Origin: Sarcocystis neurona
Taxonomy: Eukaryota > Apicomplexa > Conoidasida > Eucoccidiorida > Sarcocystidae
DNA: 64,000 nt
NCBI GenBank assembly: GCA_000727475.1
Contig: KL647328.1
Coordinates: 1-64,000, forward strand
Direction of reading: 5' to 3'
Below, piece after piece: positions 34,922 to 47,500 of this stretch. The notes beneath the pieces are model-generated. The model did not search any database. It was given only the letters and a program-made list of their open reading frames with translations, and was not told the origin of the DNA. The translations under genes were made by a program, and so were the position numbers. Numbering within the stretch: position 1 is the first letter of the stretch; the number at the start of each line of letters is the position of its first letter.

Positions 34922-37900
34922 TACCCGTGTCATATATTTTCAAAAGCATGCCCTTCCGATCTGGGCACTCGATCGCTGTTCGCAAAGGTTTGTCCATGTA
35001 ACATCAGAGTCTCTTGCACGAGCGGCGGCAGAAACCCGTGTAGACCAGTAGAGTGTCTGCACTGATAGATTCAACGCATTAGGCCGAAGAGGTAGCATAG
35101 CTGATTTGTGTACGTGCATGTTTGCTGCTTGTGTCGCACTTGCGTTTGTGTAGGCGTGTGCCCTACGTGCGACGGGTTTTCAGTGTAGATGGTCGATGTC
35201 ACCTCACTGACTTGGAGTTGAAAGGCTACGCTAATCGAGGTGGGACGTATATAGGTACAAAAGACGGCAAAGAAGAGCTGCCATAAATGTTTCTTTGTAA
35301 GCCGCCATTGTCTCACACGATCAACTCTTACACAAGGCGTGTGTCGCACTGCTTCCCGACATGCATCCGTCACCAAGGGCGTAGAGAAGTCCCCATGTAT
35401 CTTTTTCGCAAGAGCACTAGATGCTACTGCTACACGAAGTTCGACGACATCTGTGGTAACGTGGTATTCCAGGGATTGATATTATATTATTATCGGAATG
35501 GTAGGCGCGTACATATATAAATATACATGTATGTGTCGCATGTGGGTGTTTGTACGTGAGTGTACGTACACGCACATCGTTTGTACTCTGCTCAGATGCC
35601 TTATCACACCTCATACGTGTTTATAAAAAGCGGGCCGCACACTACGAGGCAGGCGCCATTCGCCGTGATTTGATTGGAAACGGCGACCCTTTATGAAGAT
35701 CCACCTGTTTGGATTGAAGCGCGACCGCATAGGGCAGAGTCTGGTTGCTGTCTTGATCCTTTCCTCGTAATGTGTGCGTACATTCGTCGGAAGGACTACG
35801 GACCCGTGCTGCAGTAGCAGTACCTGCTGTCTGCGCATGAATCTGCGCGGTGCCTCGAAGTGCGGACGCTACAGCTTGAAGCTACTTGCGCCGCGTCCCC
35901 TTGTGCTGCTTTACTTGTGGTGGAACTGCTGCATTTGAGACAATTGTTCACTGCTGCGCGGACACGTTGCCCGCGAGTTCGGTTGCGGTCTGCGGCTGTT
36001 GTTGCTTTTTTAGAAAAAGAGTAGTACGGCGCTGACCTGTCCCTCCAATATGGCCCTTGGAGCCGGTACGAACATACGCGTATCTATATACGTACATACT
36101 ATATATACATGTATATGTATACATAAAGGCGCTGGTAGTAACCTGTGTCACGGGATAAGCGCCTCTGCAAGTGCCGCGGTTATGCTTGTTGCAACATTGT
36201 GTGAAAGACTATGCTGTGCAGTGATTATTCTAGAATACTGAACAAGAGCAGAACGACAACGCACATCACCTGCTGGAGGTCGCCCCTGAACACACATACT
36301 CTGTACACCTGCCACTATAGCGTTAGCAACACAGAAAAGTGCAGCAAGAGCACCTTCAGCTGCGGCGTAGCATGTACGTGTGAACCCCTCAGTCACCACC
36401 TGCCTTCTTACACCCGTTTTCTGCTTTCACTGGAGCTGTCACCGTACGCGGCACTGCTGCTGCTGTTGTTGTTGTTCTTCTAACATTGCTTCAGTGTCCT
36501 GGTGCAGCAGCTGGTCTGCCGCTACTGCGGCTGCTGCTCAGGGGTTCCTGCTGTGTTTACTGGGGTGAACGCTGCTCCACTTTTCATGATCCTATGTTTT
36601 GTGCTACCTTGGTGGGCACGACCGAGTATGCCAGCTCTCCGGGTGGAATTTTTCGTGGCTGTCATTGTTAGCATGGTCGTTGACGCTCCTGCTTGTTGTT
36701 GCTACTAATACAAATAGTCACTCTTACGGTTGGGGCTGCTGGTGCTGCTGCGGCCCCTGTGATTTTGCTATCACTCAGTCTCTCGTATGCCTGCTGCCGC
36801 TGCGGTTGACTGACGGCTCCTCGCTGAAAGCCTGCGATGCCAAAACGATGTCTCAACAGTCACTTGCTGGTTCTACTATTGTTCATATGTCCTGTCGCTC
36901 TACACGAAGCGCTGAAGCCCCTTCTTGTCTGTCGCGACTCCGGCAGCTGGTGCTCATAAACTGTTGTTGCGGGCTAACAGGTGTTACTTCATTACCGACA
37001 GCCCAGGAGCCGCCGTTTGCCCCTTAGGTTTGCTCACTACGTTCTGCCATCGAAACTGCAAATTCGGCACTTCTCCTCGCTGATTTCTGCTCCGCACGAA
37101 GTTCTGGTATTGCCAGGTTACTGCTGTTGGTACATACTGCGCCTGCTGGGGCAGCCCCCATCGTCAGCCACTTTTGCTATATATGCAAAGTGCCGTTCAC
37201 CGAGGCACCTCACCGTCTGGGCAGCTCCTGGTCCTGCTGATTCTGCATTCTTGCTCATGGTGCTTCTCTTGGACTTCCTCTGTGTGTCCAGCGATTCCCG
37301 CAACAACGGTGATTCATTCCGGTTGGGTCTCAACTGTTCTGCCTTTCAAATCCTGTTCCTCATCAACTGATGCAGCTACTTACACGGGCCACCGTTGCTG
37401 GGGACTGGTTCTTCGGGACTTGCTGCCAGTTCTGCTGGCGCCTCTGCTGCAGTCGCTGCTGCCTTCACTTGCTATGGCAGCCTTCAAGACGACAGATGCA
37501 GACCTTAACTGAAAAGTCCCTCCTGTTGGCTGTACTACTTCACGCCGGCGCTCCTCGAGATGTGAAGCTGCCGCTAAGGTGCTGCGTCTTGCGGGTGCCT
37601 CTCTACTCGGCAGCGTGTCCAGGGGATGTTGCAGCAACAACGTGCACCGCCGCGAAGAACTCTCCATCCGTTCGTGCTTCTTGCTGCCGTCGATTTTGGT
37701 TGTACGCGGCCCCATGTTACTCCCGCCCTTGCTGCAACTGCTGCCCCTACAGCCGTTGATGGTGTTGCTGCCACACCGCTGGTGCCTGTTGGACCCTGCC
37801 CCCCCACTTGCTACACAACAACGCCTGCAGCTTTAACTGCTGCTACCGCTGCTGTTGCTATTCTTGCTACTGTTGTTATGTTGTTGCTGTGCACCTGTGG

Positions 37901-39970
37901 CCATCATTCCTGCTCCCCTTTCGGTGCTGATGACGCCACTGCTGCTGCAGCTTGTAGAGTAGTCCTACCCTGGTGCGGCTGCCACACACAGCGCGTGTAC
38001 ACTGGCCGCTGCCGCTACCACACCGCTACTGCTCCTGCAGCACCTGCTGGTGCAGCGTGGTCGGATTATCTCTCTGCTTCCAGATCCTTCTTCGTCCTCC
38101 CTTTTCGGCAAGGTGGAGAGGCTGCAGTCAAGTGGTGGAAAAGAGACCAATTTCACCTCTGTCTCTCGCCGCCTTCCTTTCCCGCATGGCAGCTAGTATT
38201 GCTCCAACGCTACCAGCGCCAGCGCCGTGCAGCGGCAGCCGCAGCACTGGCAGGGACAGGAACAGCAGCAACGGTGGCAGTAGCAGCACGTAGCAGAAGC
38301 AGCAGCGTATGACCAGCGGCGCAAGGGCGGCTGCAGCATAGGAGCGCACGAGGGGCAGTAGCATCGTGAGCAGGAGAGCAGCAGAGCAAAAGGTACAACA
38401 CTGCAGCAGCACGCGGCAGCTACAGCGAGAGTATTACACGTCATGTTTTACCCTGGAGCTTGAAGCATAGCAGGATAGATGCAGCTGCAGCGGAGCCTAA
38501 CACGCCTCAGCGGGAGAAGGCAAAGTAGCAGGGTTTTAGTCATGCATAGAACAGCAAGTCTACGTTGTTCTGCTGGTTGCTTAGCAGGAACAGGCGGGCT
38601 TTTCTGCCGTCAGTAGCAGATCTTCAGCTGCTGCAGCGGCTCCATCTCTTCCCTTTTCTCCCCTCTCCACTGTCACTACTACCACCGCAGGCAACAAGGC
38701 GGCTGCCTGCCTGCTCCGCTTGTACCAACAGTATTTTAAGAGTCGCCGAGGGGCAGCTGCTGCTGTCCTGCCACCCTTGTTGTTGTTCTTCCGTTTCTTA
38801 ATTTTCATTCTGGATGAAGAAGATAACCTACATCGCTTCCCCACTTCCACCAGCCGTGTTTTCCTATCCCTCGCCCTCCACGTTTGCCTATTCCCTACGC
38901 ATCACGCCTCTTCTCAATATTCCGTGTTCTCACCGCTGAAAACTTCGCTCTCGCTTGAAGACGGCACACAACTGTCGGCTTATCCAGCTCGTGCTGCTGC
39001 CGCCGCCGTCTCTCCACTGAACAGAAGCACTCGCGCCAAGGCGGAAGGCTACGACTATGTGCAGACGAGTACTCGTCAAGAGAAGACGAGCGAAGAGGGC
39101 GCACTCGGGCTCTCTCTCTGCGTTTCTCGCGTTTTGCATCGCCAGACCAAGTTCTTTAACCGACAGAGCGGCACTGGAACTCACTAGATGCGGATGCCCG
39201 TGCGCTACGCTTGCAGCATCGACATCTCCACCGAAAGTCCGTCCCCCTCCAACGACAATTAGCGCAACAGCCACAGTAGCAGCGCCAGCGGGAGGAGCGG
39301 CAGCGATTAAAGGGCTTTCGCTGCAGCAGCAGTAGCAGCAACACGCGCAGGCAGGGCAGCACTTAGTCCTACAGCTGTATTAGGAAATAGCGACCAGGTG
39401 TCATCACACTAGCGAAGAAGTCACAGCCACCACGATAGTAGCGACAACAGCCGGAAGAGCAACAGCAGCCACACCAGAGAGCAGGTGAGACGGAATGGTG
39501 GCGGCCCCCTTCGATAGCGGCCGCAGCAACAGCTTCCACAGCGAAAGCATCTGCGACGCCACCCGGCAGCAGCGGCGTCCACGAAATACAGTGAGAGGCA
39601 GAGCAGCGCACGGACCAGGATTACCTCAGCAGGGACAACGCCTGCAGGTCATCCGAGGAGCAGTTGCAGCCTCGGCAACAGGAACAGCATAGCCGACGGA
39701 CGCCGGAAGGACCTACACCCTACGGCTTCCCGCACTACCGTGTACAGCAGGAGAGCAGTACATGAGCAGCAGCAGCCGACTAGAAAAACCAGCGACGGAC
39801 ACTGCCTCGGAGTAGCCGTGCGTGCAGCCCTAGCAGCGTCAGCAGGTGCAGCGGTGCAGCAGCACCTGCTGACTTAGCGGTTTCGCGTGACGCAGGCGCC
39901 GCGTTCACCTGAAAGGTGGGTACTTGCGTATGCCGTGCACAGGCGTAGCCACACGCGTAGAGAAAACCCG
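32095..39970. other. Gene-poor interval with simple repeats and decayed CTG/CAG patches
   Basis: No supported gene. Between 32.1 and 35.8 kb the DNA is ordinary, with TA/TG microsatellites at about 33807-33850, 34890-34925 and 35515-35535. Between 35.8 and 38.17 kb the plus strand is rich in CTG, GCT and TGC triplets with stops in all frames. At about 38.17 kb it switches to CAG-rich, with further alternation at 38.6 and 39.25 kb. Frames such as 38720-39187 (plus) and 36148-36399 (minus) look partly protein-like but lack start or splice support. Confidence 0.4.
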
Positions 39971-40130
39971 TGCAGCAGCAACAGCAGCAGCAGGAGCAAC
40001 CGCAGCAGGAGCAACCGCAGCAGGAGCAACCGCAGCAGGAGCAACAGCAGCTGGAGCAGCAGCAGCAGCAGCAGCAGGAGCAGCAGCAGCAGCAGGAGCA
40101 GCAGCAGCAGGAGCAGCAGCAGCAGAAGCC
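39971..40130 (+). repeat. CAG-run with 15-bp sub-repeat
   Basis: A 160-bp tract of CAG/GCA triplets. Its first part carries a 15-bp unit (GCAGCAGGAGCAACC), with GGAGCAAC anchors at 39993, 40008, 40023 and 40038. The second part is longer CAG runs broken by GAG. The plus strand could read QEQPQQEQPQQEQ and the minus strand poly-Leu. Neither has further coding support. Confidence 0.9.
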
Positions 40131-43100
40131 CTTGGTGAAGAACCTTGGCCGCCGGAATGATGTGACCCAGGTGGGAATCTGCCGTTAGGTTTCCAGGGGT
40201 TTTGATCCCTCCTCTTCCGCCTCCTTTCGGCTGTCGCGTGCGTTCTTTTCGTGTCTCTCTCTCCCCGCGGTAGCGGCTCCAGCAGTTGCAGATCCTTCCT
40301 AGCCCTCCCTGCCAGCTTTCAGGAGAGCACCCGATCGCCTGTGCTGCGGTCAGATTATCTGTGGGTGCACCGTCGCCGGCTACCTGTCTGTCTCTGTGCC
40401 ACCTCGTGTATCTACAAATTTGCTTCCGCGCACATACACGCATGTACATGTGCTCGAGTTGGGTAGTCCCTTACACGCACTGCCGGGTCATCGTCCTCCA
40501 GGACTTTGCATGCAAAGACGCGCCAGCTGAACATACATCGTTTATATGTGTCGAGCGTGCATGCCACGTTGCTCGTGGAGCTGGGACCTGCTGCGACTGC
40601 GTGGGCGGCAGGACGGGAAGGCAGGAGCAGCCAGCGCGGACAGGTCTCCAGACGCACGCGTGTCACTGCGCAGGGGTGTTCTGTCGGGTGTACGTACACT
40701 CACCGGACACTCCACGTCACCGTAGCAGCTTCCGTTTCTTGCTGGTGCTGCCGCGTTCCACGTCTTTCTGTGGAGTCCCCCCTCACGCGTGGCCGCGAAC
40801 CTTGCACGTGTGTGTATCTACCGCACTTTCCATACTTCTCTGCGTCCTGTAGGTGCCTAGCACGCGGTGAAATGGCAGACGAATGTTTGGCACGTGCCGA
40901 GTTCCTCCTCTGTACGTGCCTATAAGCGCTCCTGCATACGCATACAACGAAAGCGCGTATGTACAGGTAGAGACCACGCCTATCTGTATCCTACCCAACA
41001 TTTACACTCCACTATGTGTACACTGCTCGTACAGCGACACTTCGAGTATAGACACTGCGTGCATGCGCGTGTGAGGGTCCAGCGCTCCTCGCCCCACTGA
41101 TCTCAGCTGCTCCCTCCTCCGCGGAGGTTGAACTCGTTGCACATGGCTTAAAAAAACCGCGATGCGTTGCATGCAGTCCTTGTCGACGCAGGTTTACACA
41201 GACAGCATGGACCCAATTTCCCCCCCGGCTCCGGCCGCGCACACACACAGGCGTGTCTCTCTGTAAAAAACCCCTGTCTCTGGCTTTCTCTCAAGCCGTC
41301 TCGAGTTCTTTCTTTTTCTCTGTGTGTCTATTTCCTTCGTCTCGTCCATCACTAGTGTCCCGTTCGTCGTGTCTCTCTGTAAATCCTGTCCTTTCCTGTG
41401 TTCACCTGTGTCTGCCTTTCTCCCTGTCTGTATTTATATTTCACACTAGTCCGTCGCCTTCGCCTGCGTAGTTCCTCTACGTGGTGTATATATCCACCCT
41501 TAATTCGTACGTGTGTCTTTCTCGTTCTCTCCGGATGCGTAGCTTTCGCCGGGTGGATCTCGCGTGCCCCTATTATCTCCTGCTGCACGCCCTGGACACG
41601 TTCGTTTCTCCCCCCTCGATTTCTTTCTCCCCCATCTTCCTTTCCTTTTCCCTCCTATATATGTGTATGCGTTTGTGAAGGCACATGGAGACTGCAAAGC
41701 TACGATAAAGGCGTATCCTTTCCTCGTTGGCGTCGCATACATATCAAGTGGGCATCGAGCACTGCTACAGGCTGTGTCTCTGTCTCCGGTCACACGCCGT
41801 CTCTGGACGCGGCTTCGTATCCGTGCGGTGACGAATTATCTTCCATACTACACAAGTTCATGCGTATGTGTTTGTGTGTGGAAGCACGCCTCTCTCTACA
41901 TATATGTATACCCATAAATGCATATATATATGTGTATGTTTACGGTAGTTCCTTCCTTATCGACCGGAGGCCACGTCTGTGGTTGTAGACGCGGCAGTGG
42001 TCTGTGAAGGCAGAGGATGTGAAGACCCGCGCAGTATCAGCGGAGGTGTAATGACGCGACAAGTGTTGGGTTCTTCGAGAGAGCGACACACAGAAGTCCC
42101 GGCGTCCGAGAGCGGGGCGAGGGTAGAGCTAGACACACGTGGGTGGATACTAATCTTTCGGTGAAAGCAGGCCGCTGCCCCAAGAACGCCGTCTCCATAT
42201 AAATGTGTATGTGTGTACATGTATGCGTACAAACGTGTCGCAGTCTGTGACGCATATACGAGAGACATGCCTTGTAGACTCTGGAAGAACCCCCGCCCCA
42301 CTTTTTCTGCGCGAGTTTCGCCAGTCTACTAAGTAGCAGAGTCAAATACGTGTCTTTCCCTCGTCAGGTCTGCGCAGACGCGTGTCTGTTCTTCTCTCGG
42401 TCGGTCTCGCTGTGGACGTCTTTTTCGTGTGCCCGCACTGCTGCCGCTGAGTCGTCCTTCCGTCGTGGGGCACGCGCGACAGCTGAGGGGCTGCCGCATT
42501 GCTGGAGCAGTCGTTCGCGACGACGGAGCTGCGTGCTGCATGCATGCGTGACCCCCGGGTGTGAGTGGGCGTGTGCCTCTTTTTCTTGCAACGACACAAG
42601 AGCAGCTTGTGTGCCGCCGAGCACGTGTGTGGACTGCCGGGCTTCGTCCGCAGTCTCCGTGGACGTGTGCCTGGGTCCCTTTTCTGATACACCGGTACCA
42701 GAGAACTTTCCGTACTCTGCCGACGGCGATGCGTGTCTGTGTTGACGTTTCGCCACATCCGCGTGAATTTCCGGCTCCCCAGCCTCACCGCCTCTGCTTC
42801 CCCCGTAGACGATATTTGCGGACGTGTCTGGAGTCTGCTCGTGCGAGCAGGTCAGCAACGACACGTCTCGTAGGGCTGTCAGGGTGTGGTGAAGTGCTCC
42901 TACGGAGAACAGCGCGCGCGGTCTGAGGAGACCAGGCTTCGGTTCCGCTGCTGCTGCTGCTCCTGCTCTGCTTCTTCTTCCGGTGTGTCGGATGGTGCGC
43001 CTTGGGACGCTGGGCTGCTAACAGATGTGTGTGCCTGCATGTCACACACGTGCTGGCTTTCCTCTCTCTTGTACGCAGGCAGTTCACTGTAAACCATATC

Positions 43101-43452
43101 ATATATATAAATGTACAAGTATTCCTAGGTACATACACGTGTAAATATATACGTTTGTTGTGTGCGGCCCAGAGTCAACGGTAGATCGCCAGAAAGAAAT
43201 CTGCGTTTTTGGGCGGTGTCGCGTGGGGGGGAGGGACGGTGTGCATCCCGCAGCTGTCGCGGATCTTCCTCGGTGACAACGCGGCAGGCAGCAGCTGCAA
43301 GCAGGGGATGCGAAGACGCTCGTGTTGCTTCTTCGTGTGTGTGAGTGAACCTGCTGCTGCGAGTCGCGGTCGAGCCTGACACACACAGCCCGCGCGGTGG
43401 GTGGTTTCTCTTTACGGCCCTTTTTGGAAGGATAGAAGAAAGGCGGTCTTAG
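40131..43452. other. Interval without a supported gene, CT-rich and TG/TA-rich
   Basis: 41.25-41.67 kb is strongly pyrimidine-rich on the plus strand, which opens several frames by chance. TA/TG microsatellites lie at 41900-41945, 42195-42230 and 43095-43160. The minus-strand frame 42364-42864 is hydrophilic but has no ATG start. Nothing here resembles a known family. Confidence 0.4.
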
Positions 43453-43684
43453 ATGCGGAAGAACAGCAGCCTCGGAGGAAGAACAGCAATAGTAGCAGCC
43501 AGTGAATCTGGCAGACAGCGGCGACGGCGGCACCGCACAGAAGGGGACGAAGCAGCTGCAGCAGTTAACACGACCCCGGGGCACCTCGAGCACCAGCAGC
43601 GAGACAGAGAGAGAGACGTGCACCGGAGCAGTCGTGGCGACAGAAGGAACGAGCTGCAACACAGGAGCATCACTCGTTTCCCGG
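43453..43684 (+). CDS. Candidate 5' exon of the HECT E3 ligase gene
   Basis: An ATG at 43453 opens a basic, Arg/Ser-rich frame (MRKNSSLGGRTAIVAASESG, then RRRRHR). A donor-like CCGG|GTAGGA ends it at 43684 in phase 1. An acceptor with a short pyrimidine run (CTTTTCTCGGGCAG|TC, exon from 44395) matches that phase and leads into the first armadillo exon. This gives the ligase a basic N-terminus, as in related plant and animal proteins. It rests on phase and consensus only. A (CA)n tract follows at about 43879-43899, inside the proposed intron. Confidence 0.25.
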
Positions 43685-44453
43685 GTAGGAGGGCGGCGAG
43701 GAAGAAGCACATCATTTCTGCACGTGTTCCTGTCCCAAGTTGTATGCATGTGTGTACGCCACCGTCTTTTCTCTTTCGAGGGTGTACCCGCGTTCACGGG
43801 AGGGGAAAAGAGAGAGACAGAAGTTTGCTGCGCCTGCGAGAAAAAGCTGCCGTCGTCGGAGTGTTTCAGTCGATGATCCACACACACACACACACACACT
43901 TACGCACAACCGCAGATCTTGCGGAAGGCAAAGAAGTAGGTGGTTTCTCTAGAAAGTAGACAAGTTTCAGTCTGTTGCGCGTCTTGGTTAGTTTTTCGTC
44001 TCCAGAGCGTGTGGAATTTTCTATTTGCTTCAAGAAAGGAGGAGGGCCGCGAAGGTGAAGGCGTTGTCGTGGGGTTTTGTGTGAAGCAGAAGGAAACTTC
44101 CAGAGGCTGCGGCGGTGCTGTCCCTCGAAAAAGGAAAAGCGACGGATGCTGCACGTGGTCTTTGGGGGACCAGGCGGGGGAGAGCAGAAGCGTGTGTGCG
44201 TGTCAACCGAGCGACAAGCGCGGGCTGCAGTCGCTGGTAGGGGCGGAGTGAGCCGAGGAGGAGGAAGAAGCCCGGAGGTGGAGGAGGAGGATACGGAGAA
44301 GAAGTGGCACAGAGACGAGGAGGCCGGGGGGGGACTGTTCGGATACGGTAGAAAGGAAGGCGTTACAGGAGCAGAAGCTGCTTTTCTCGGGCAGTCCACA
44401 GAAGAAGAAGACGGGGTGGAAGATTGCTGCCGGCCGTTCCCCGGGTGCACAGC

Positions 44454-44594
44454 ATGCGACGCTTTGTAGCGATGCGGGGGGGCGCTGCCTCTCCGGCGGA
44501 AGGAGGGGGCGCTGGGCTGCTCTCAACGGCGACAGAAGATGACCGCTGGGGGAGCATGCTCAAAGTCCTGCAGCAGCCGAACCAGGCCCAGCAG
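44454..44594 (+). CDS. HECT E3 ligase, first armadillo exon
   Basis: The exon encodes residues 1-47 if translation starts at the ATG at 44454; another in-frame ATG is at 44472. The frame is open back to 44352, so the exon may start earlier (44395 fits as an acceptor). It ends DDRWGSMLKVLQQPNQAQQ at a good donor, CAG|GTGAGA, in phase 0. That tail is the first helix of the armadillo array, which in family members carries an LKGL-type motif just before the LxELC motif. Confidence 0.6.
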
Positions 44595-47500
44595 GTGAGA
44601 TTGCTCTTTACCCCGTCCTGTTGCTGCTGCGTGCGTTCGTGATTCGGCAGCTTCTGGCGTTGGGACGCATCCTTCAGCAGCAGCTGCTGCTGGTGCGTCG
44701 ACTGCTGCTTCTGCTGCTGGGGCTGGGTGTGCTGTTGTTTCCGCTGCTGCAGTCTCTGCTGTTGAGACTTCCGCTGTCGGGCTGCTGTTGCGTGTGACTC
44801 CTCTCTGCCTCTGATGTTTGTCTGCTGGGGCCCCATCTGCTGCTGCCGCTTGGGCGGCTGCCCGTCTCTTCGACTTTGTCCTTTTTTTTCCTTGTTTTGC
44901 TACTTTCCCTCTACGAGGGAAGGGAGTGTCGGGTCAGAGAGATTTTGGTTGACAGTACGTGTGTGTAGAAGTGTATCTGCAGGAGGAGCAGGCAGGACTG
45001 CGGAATTATGCCACCACCACCCTCCCGCGCTTAGCGGGGGGACCGAGCAGGTTCACCAGTAGCAACAGCAGCCCCCGCAGCACAGGCTCGGCAGCACACG
45101 CGCGATCAGTAGCAGCAACAGCAACAGCAGCAGCAGTGACAGCGGAAGCCCACAGTAGCAAGGGTAGCACACCGGCAACAATCGCACTCCCGTAGACGGC
45201 AGCAGCAGCCCCACCAGCTGCACGAGCAGTCCAGGGACCAGCAGCAGCAGCAGCAACTTGCCGACCGAGCAGAGAGAGTTTCACAAAGGAGCACCGTGGG
45301 AAGCCAGCAAGAGCAGCAGCTATCTGTTCTACCTCGGCGTGTGTCTCTTTGCTGCCGCCTCTGTCTGTGTGGTGTGCGGGGCACGCAGCTGTGTTGCGAG
45401 CTGCTGCGTCGTCCTGTCTCTTGCTCTCCCTTTTGAGTTTTCCGGTCCCCCTGCCCTCGGCGCATCGTTCATGGCCTGTTCTTTTTTCTCCTCTTCCTTT
45501 CTGGTCGTCACAGACGGCGTGCCTTTCGGACTTGCAGGACTGGCTCTCCTACGCGAGCGAGGGAGCCATAGGCAGCTTCCCTTTTGAAGCGTTTGTTGCG
45601 GCCTTCTTCGACCTTCTTGAGGGCAAAGCAGCAGCGTCGCCTCCTCGAAAATCGAGTGGTAGTCTGCATGCATCAAGCGGCACCGGCAGTAATGCTGGCG
45701 CGGCTGTTGGAGCTGCTGGAGGGGGAGATGCGCAGGATTGCAGCCCAGGCGAGGAGGAGGGAGAAGGTGCTAGGGGAGCAGGAGGAGCGAGTGCTGCTGG
45801 AGCGGGTGGCAGCGGACGAACAGCAGCACAGTCAACTGCCGCGGCAGGGGCGGGGGATGCGGCGGCAGGAACGGCAGCAGCAGGAGGAGGACGCGCGGCG
45901 GGAACGGGTACGGAGGGAGAAGCAGGAGGAGCAGGGGGTGGTGCAACAACAAGACCGAAAAGCAGAGGAGCTTCCCGCAGTAGCAGTCGGCCTCGCCCGC
46001 AGGAGCGCGGACAACAAAGGGGCAGTGACGTCTCCGCCACCAGCGGTAGGACTGCGCGTACAGTCGTTCGTGAGGAAAGCAGCGGCAGCACCGGAGCAGC
46101 ACCTGCAGAAAGCGCACGTCCGGCTGGAAACACAGAAGCTGCTGAAGGAAGGAGAGTGCAGCCAGCTACGAGCAGCAGCAGTGGCGGCGCAGCAGCAACA
46201 GCAGGTGAGGCAACACAAGTACCAGCACAACACGACAGCACACAGGAGCGGTGGGCTTCGACGCCGACTCTTGTAGCCAGACGTTCTGTTGGTCGTCCGC
46301 AGCTGCAGCAGCCTCTGGCGTCGCGTGCGGGGGGGGCGCAGTGCGGCTGTTCGGTGCTGCTGCACTGCGCGCAGGGTGGGACCGCTGCAGCCGTCACTGG
46401 CCTCGCTGTTGCCGGTGTAGCAGCTGTGGCTGGGACGACTGTCGCTTGCTGCTGAGAGTGCGGGCACGCCTGTGCTACAAGCGGTGACTGCTGCTCGCGC
46501 CGTCGTTACCACTTCCTGCTGCTCGTCGGCGTCCGGCGACGACGCGTTTATGTGGTGCTGTTGCTTACTCGATTTCTATTGCTGCGACCCGGCCGCAATG
46601 GCGATAGCCAGAGCCTCTGCTGCTGCAGCTGATTGTGAGAGAGTTATTGAAGGCGGGTAGAGGAGGGAAGTGGGGTGTTTTAGCCGACTCGTGTGGTTGC
46701 TGTAGACAGAGAGGACGTCGAGAACAACCAGCGACAGCACACGGGTAAGAGCAGCAGCAGCTCTACAGGTAGGCGACGATAGCGGCAGCAGCAGTGGGGA
46801 CAGCAACAGCAGCGGCCCGTGCGGCAGCACCCATCAACTGAAGGAAGCGCCCGATGCCTTACCAGCATGTGAATCAATGCAAGTGTTTGCAGTGTCGACA
46901 GCAGTCCCAGCTACCTCCGTCGCGTCTGCTTTGCATTGTCGCGGCCGTTTGTATTTGCGGGAAACTCTATGCACGCGAGCAGCCTCGTCGTCTGCTTCTG
47001 CAGAAGAGATACAGGTGGAGAGAGAAAATGCAGAGTGTAGAAGGGGGCGAACCTATCCGTGCAGGAGGACCCGTTTGTAGCTCCAGATTTGTATGCGAGG
47101 GAGGAAGCAGTAGTCGAAAGCGATGTCCGCAGAGCAGCTACCTGTTCACGTGTAGGCAGTCAGCGAGTGTTCGCACCTTTTATGTAGAACACTTGTCAAA
47201 CTAGAACGGCCAGAGAAGACAGCCTGTAGCAGCCCAAGAGCAACGCATCTGTGAGGTCACCGCGCGTCGAATGGGGAGGAGGGCTGTCGCCCGTGGGGAC
47301 GCGTGCCGGGAGAAAAATTGTAGGATAAAGTCCTGCGTGCGCGACGCTGAACGCGCCGCGTGCGGCGGTGGAGGAGTGCCAACGTGTCTGCTGCTGCTGC
47401 TACTGTCAGTACGTACACGTGCTCCCCTCACGCAGTGGCCACGCATGCACATGAGGGGGCTAAGGGCAGGACGGGTCGCTGGGACGTTGGACGTCTACGT

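Noticed and set aside
39874..40449. A 191-codon minus-strand frame with a long poly-Leu stretch
   Set aside because: The poly-Leu is the reverse reading of the CAG tract, and the flanks show no coding character.
42364..42864. A hydrophilic 166-codon minus-strand frame
   Set aside because: It starts with GTG, has no ATG near its start, and has no splice partner that I could find.
43866..44450. A 194-codon minus-strand frame, Ser/Pro-rich
   Set aside because: Its open state follows from the purine-rich plus strand, and it overlaps the likely 5' part of the E3 gene.
45549..46397. A 282-codon minus-strand frame and a 230-codon plus-strand frame (45584-46276) in the same place
   Set aside because: Both overlap E3 exon 2. 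The GC- and triplet-rich DNA keeps all frames open, and only the frame entered at 45514 continues the family motif.
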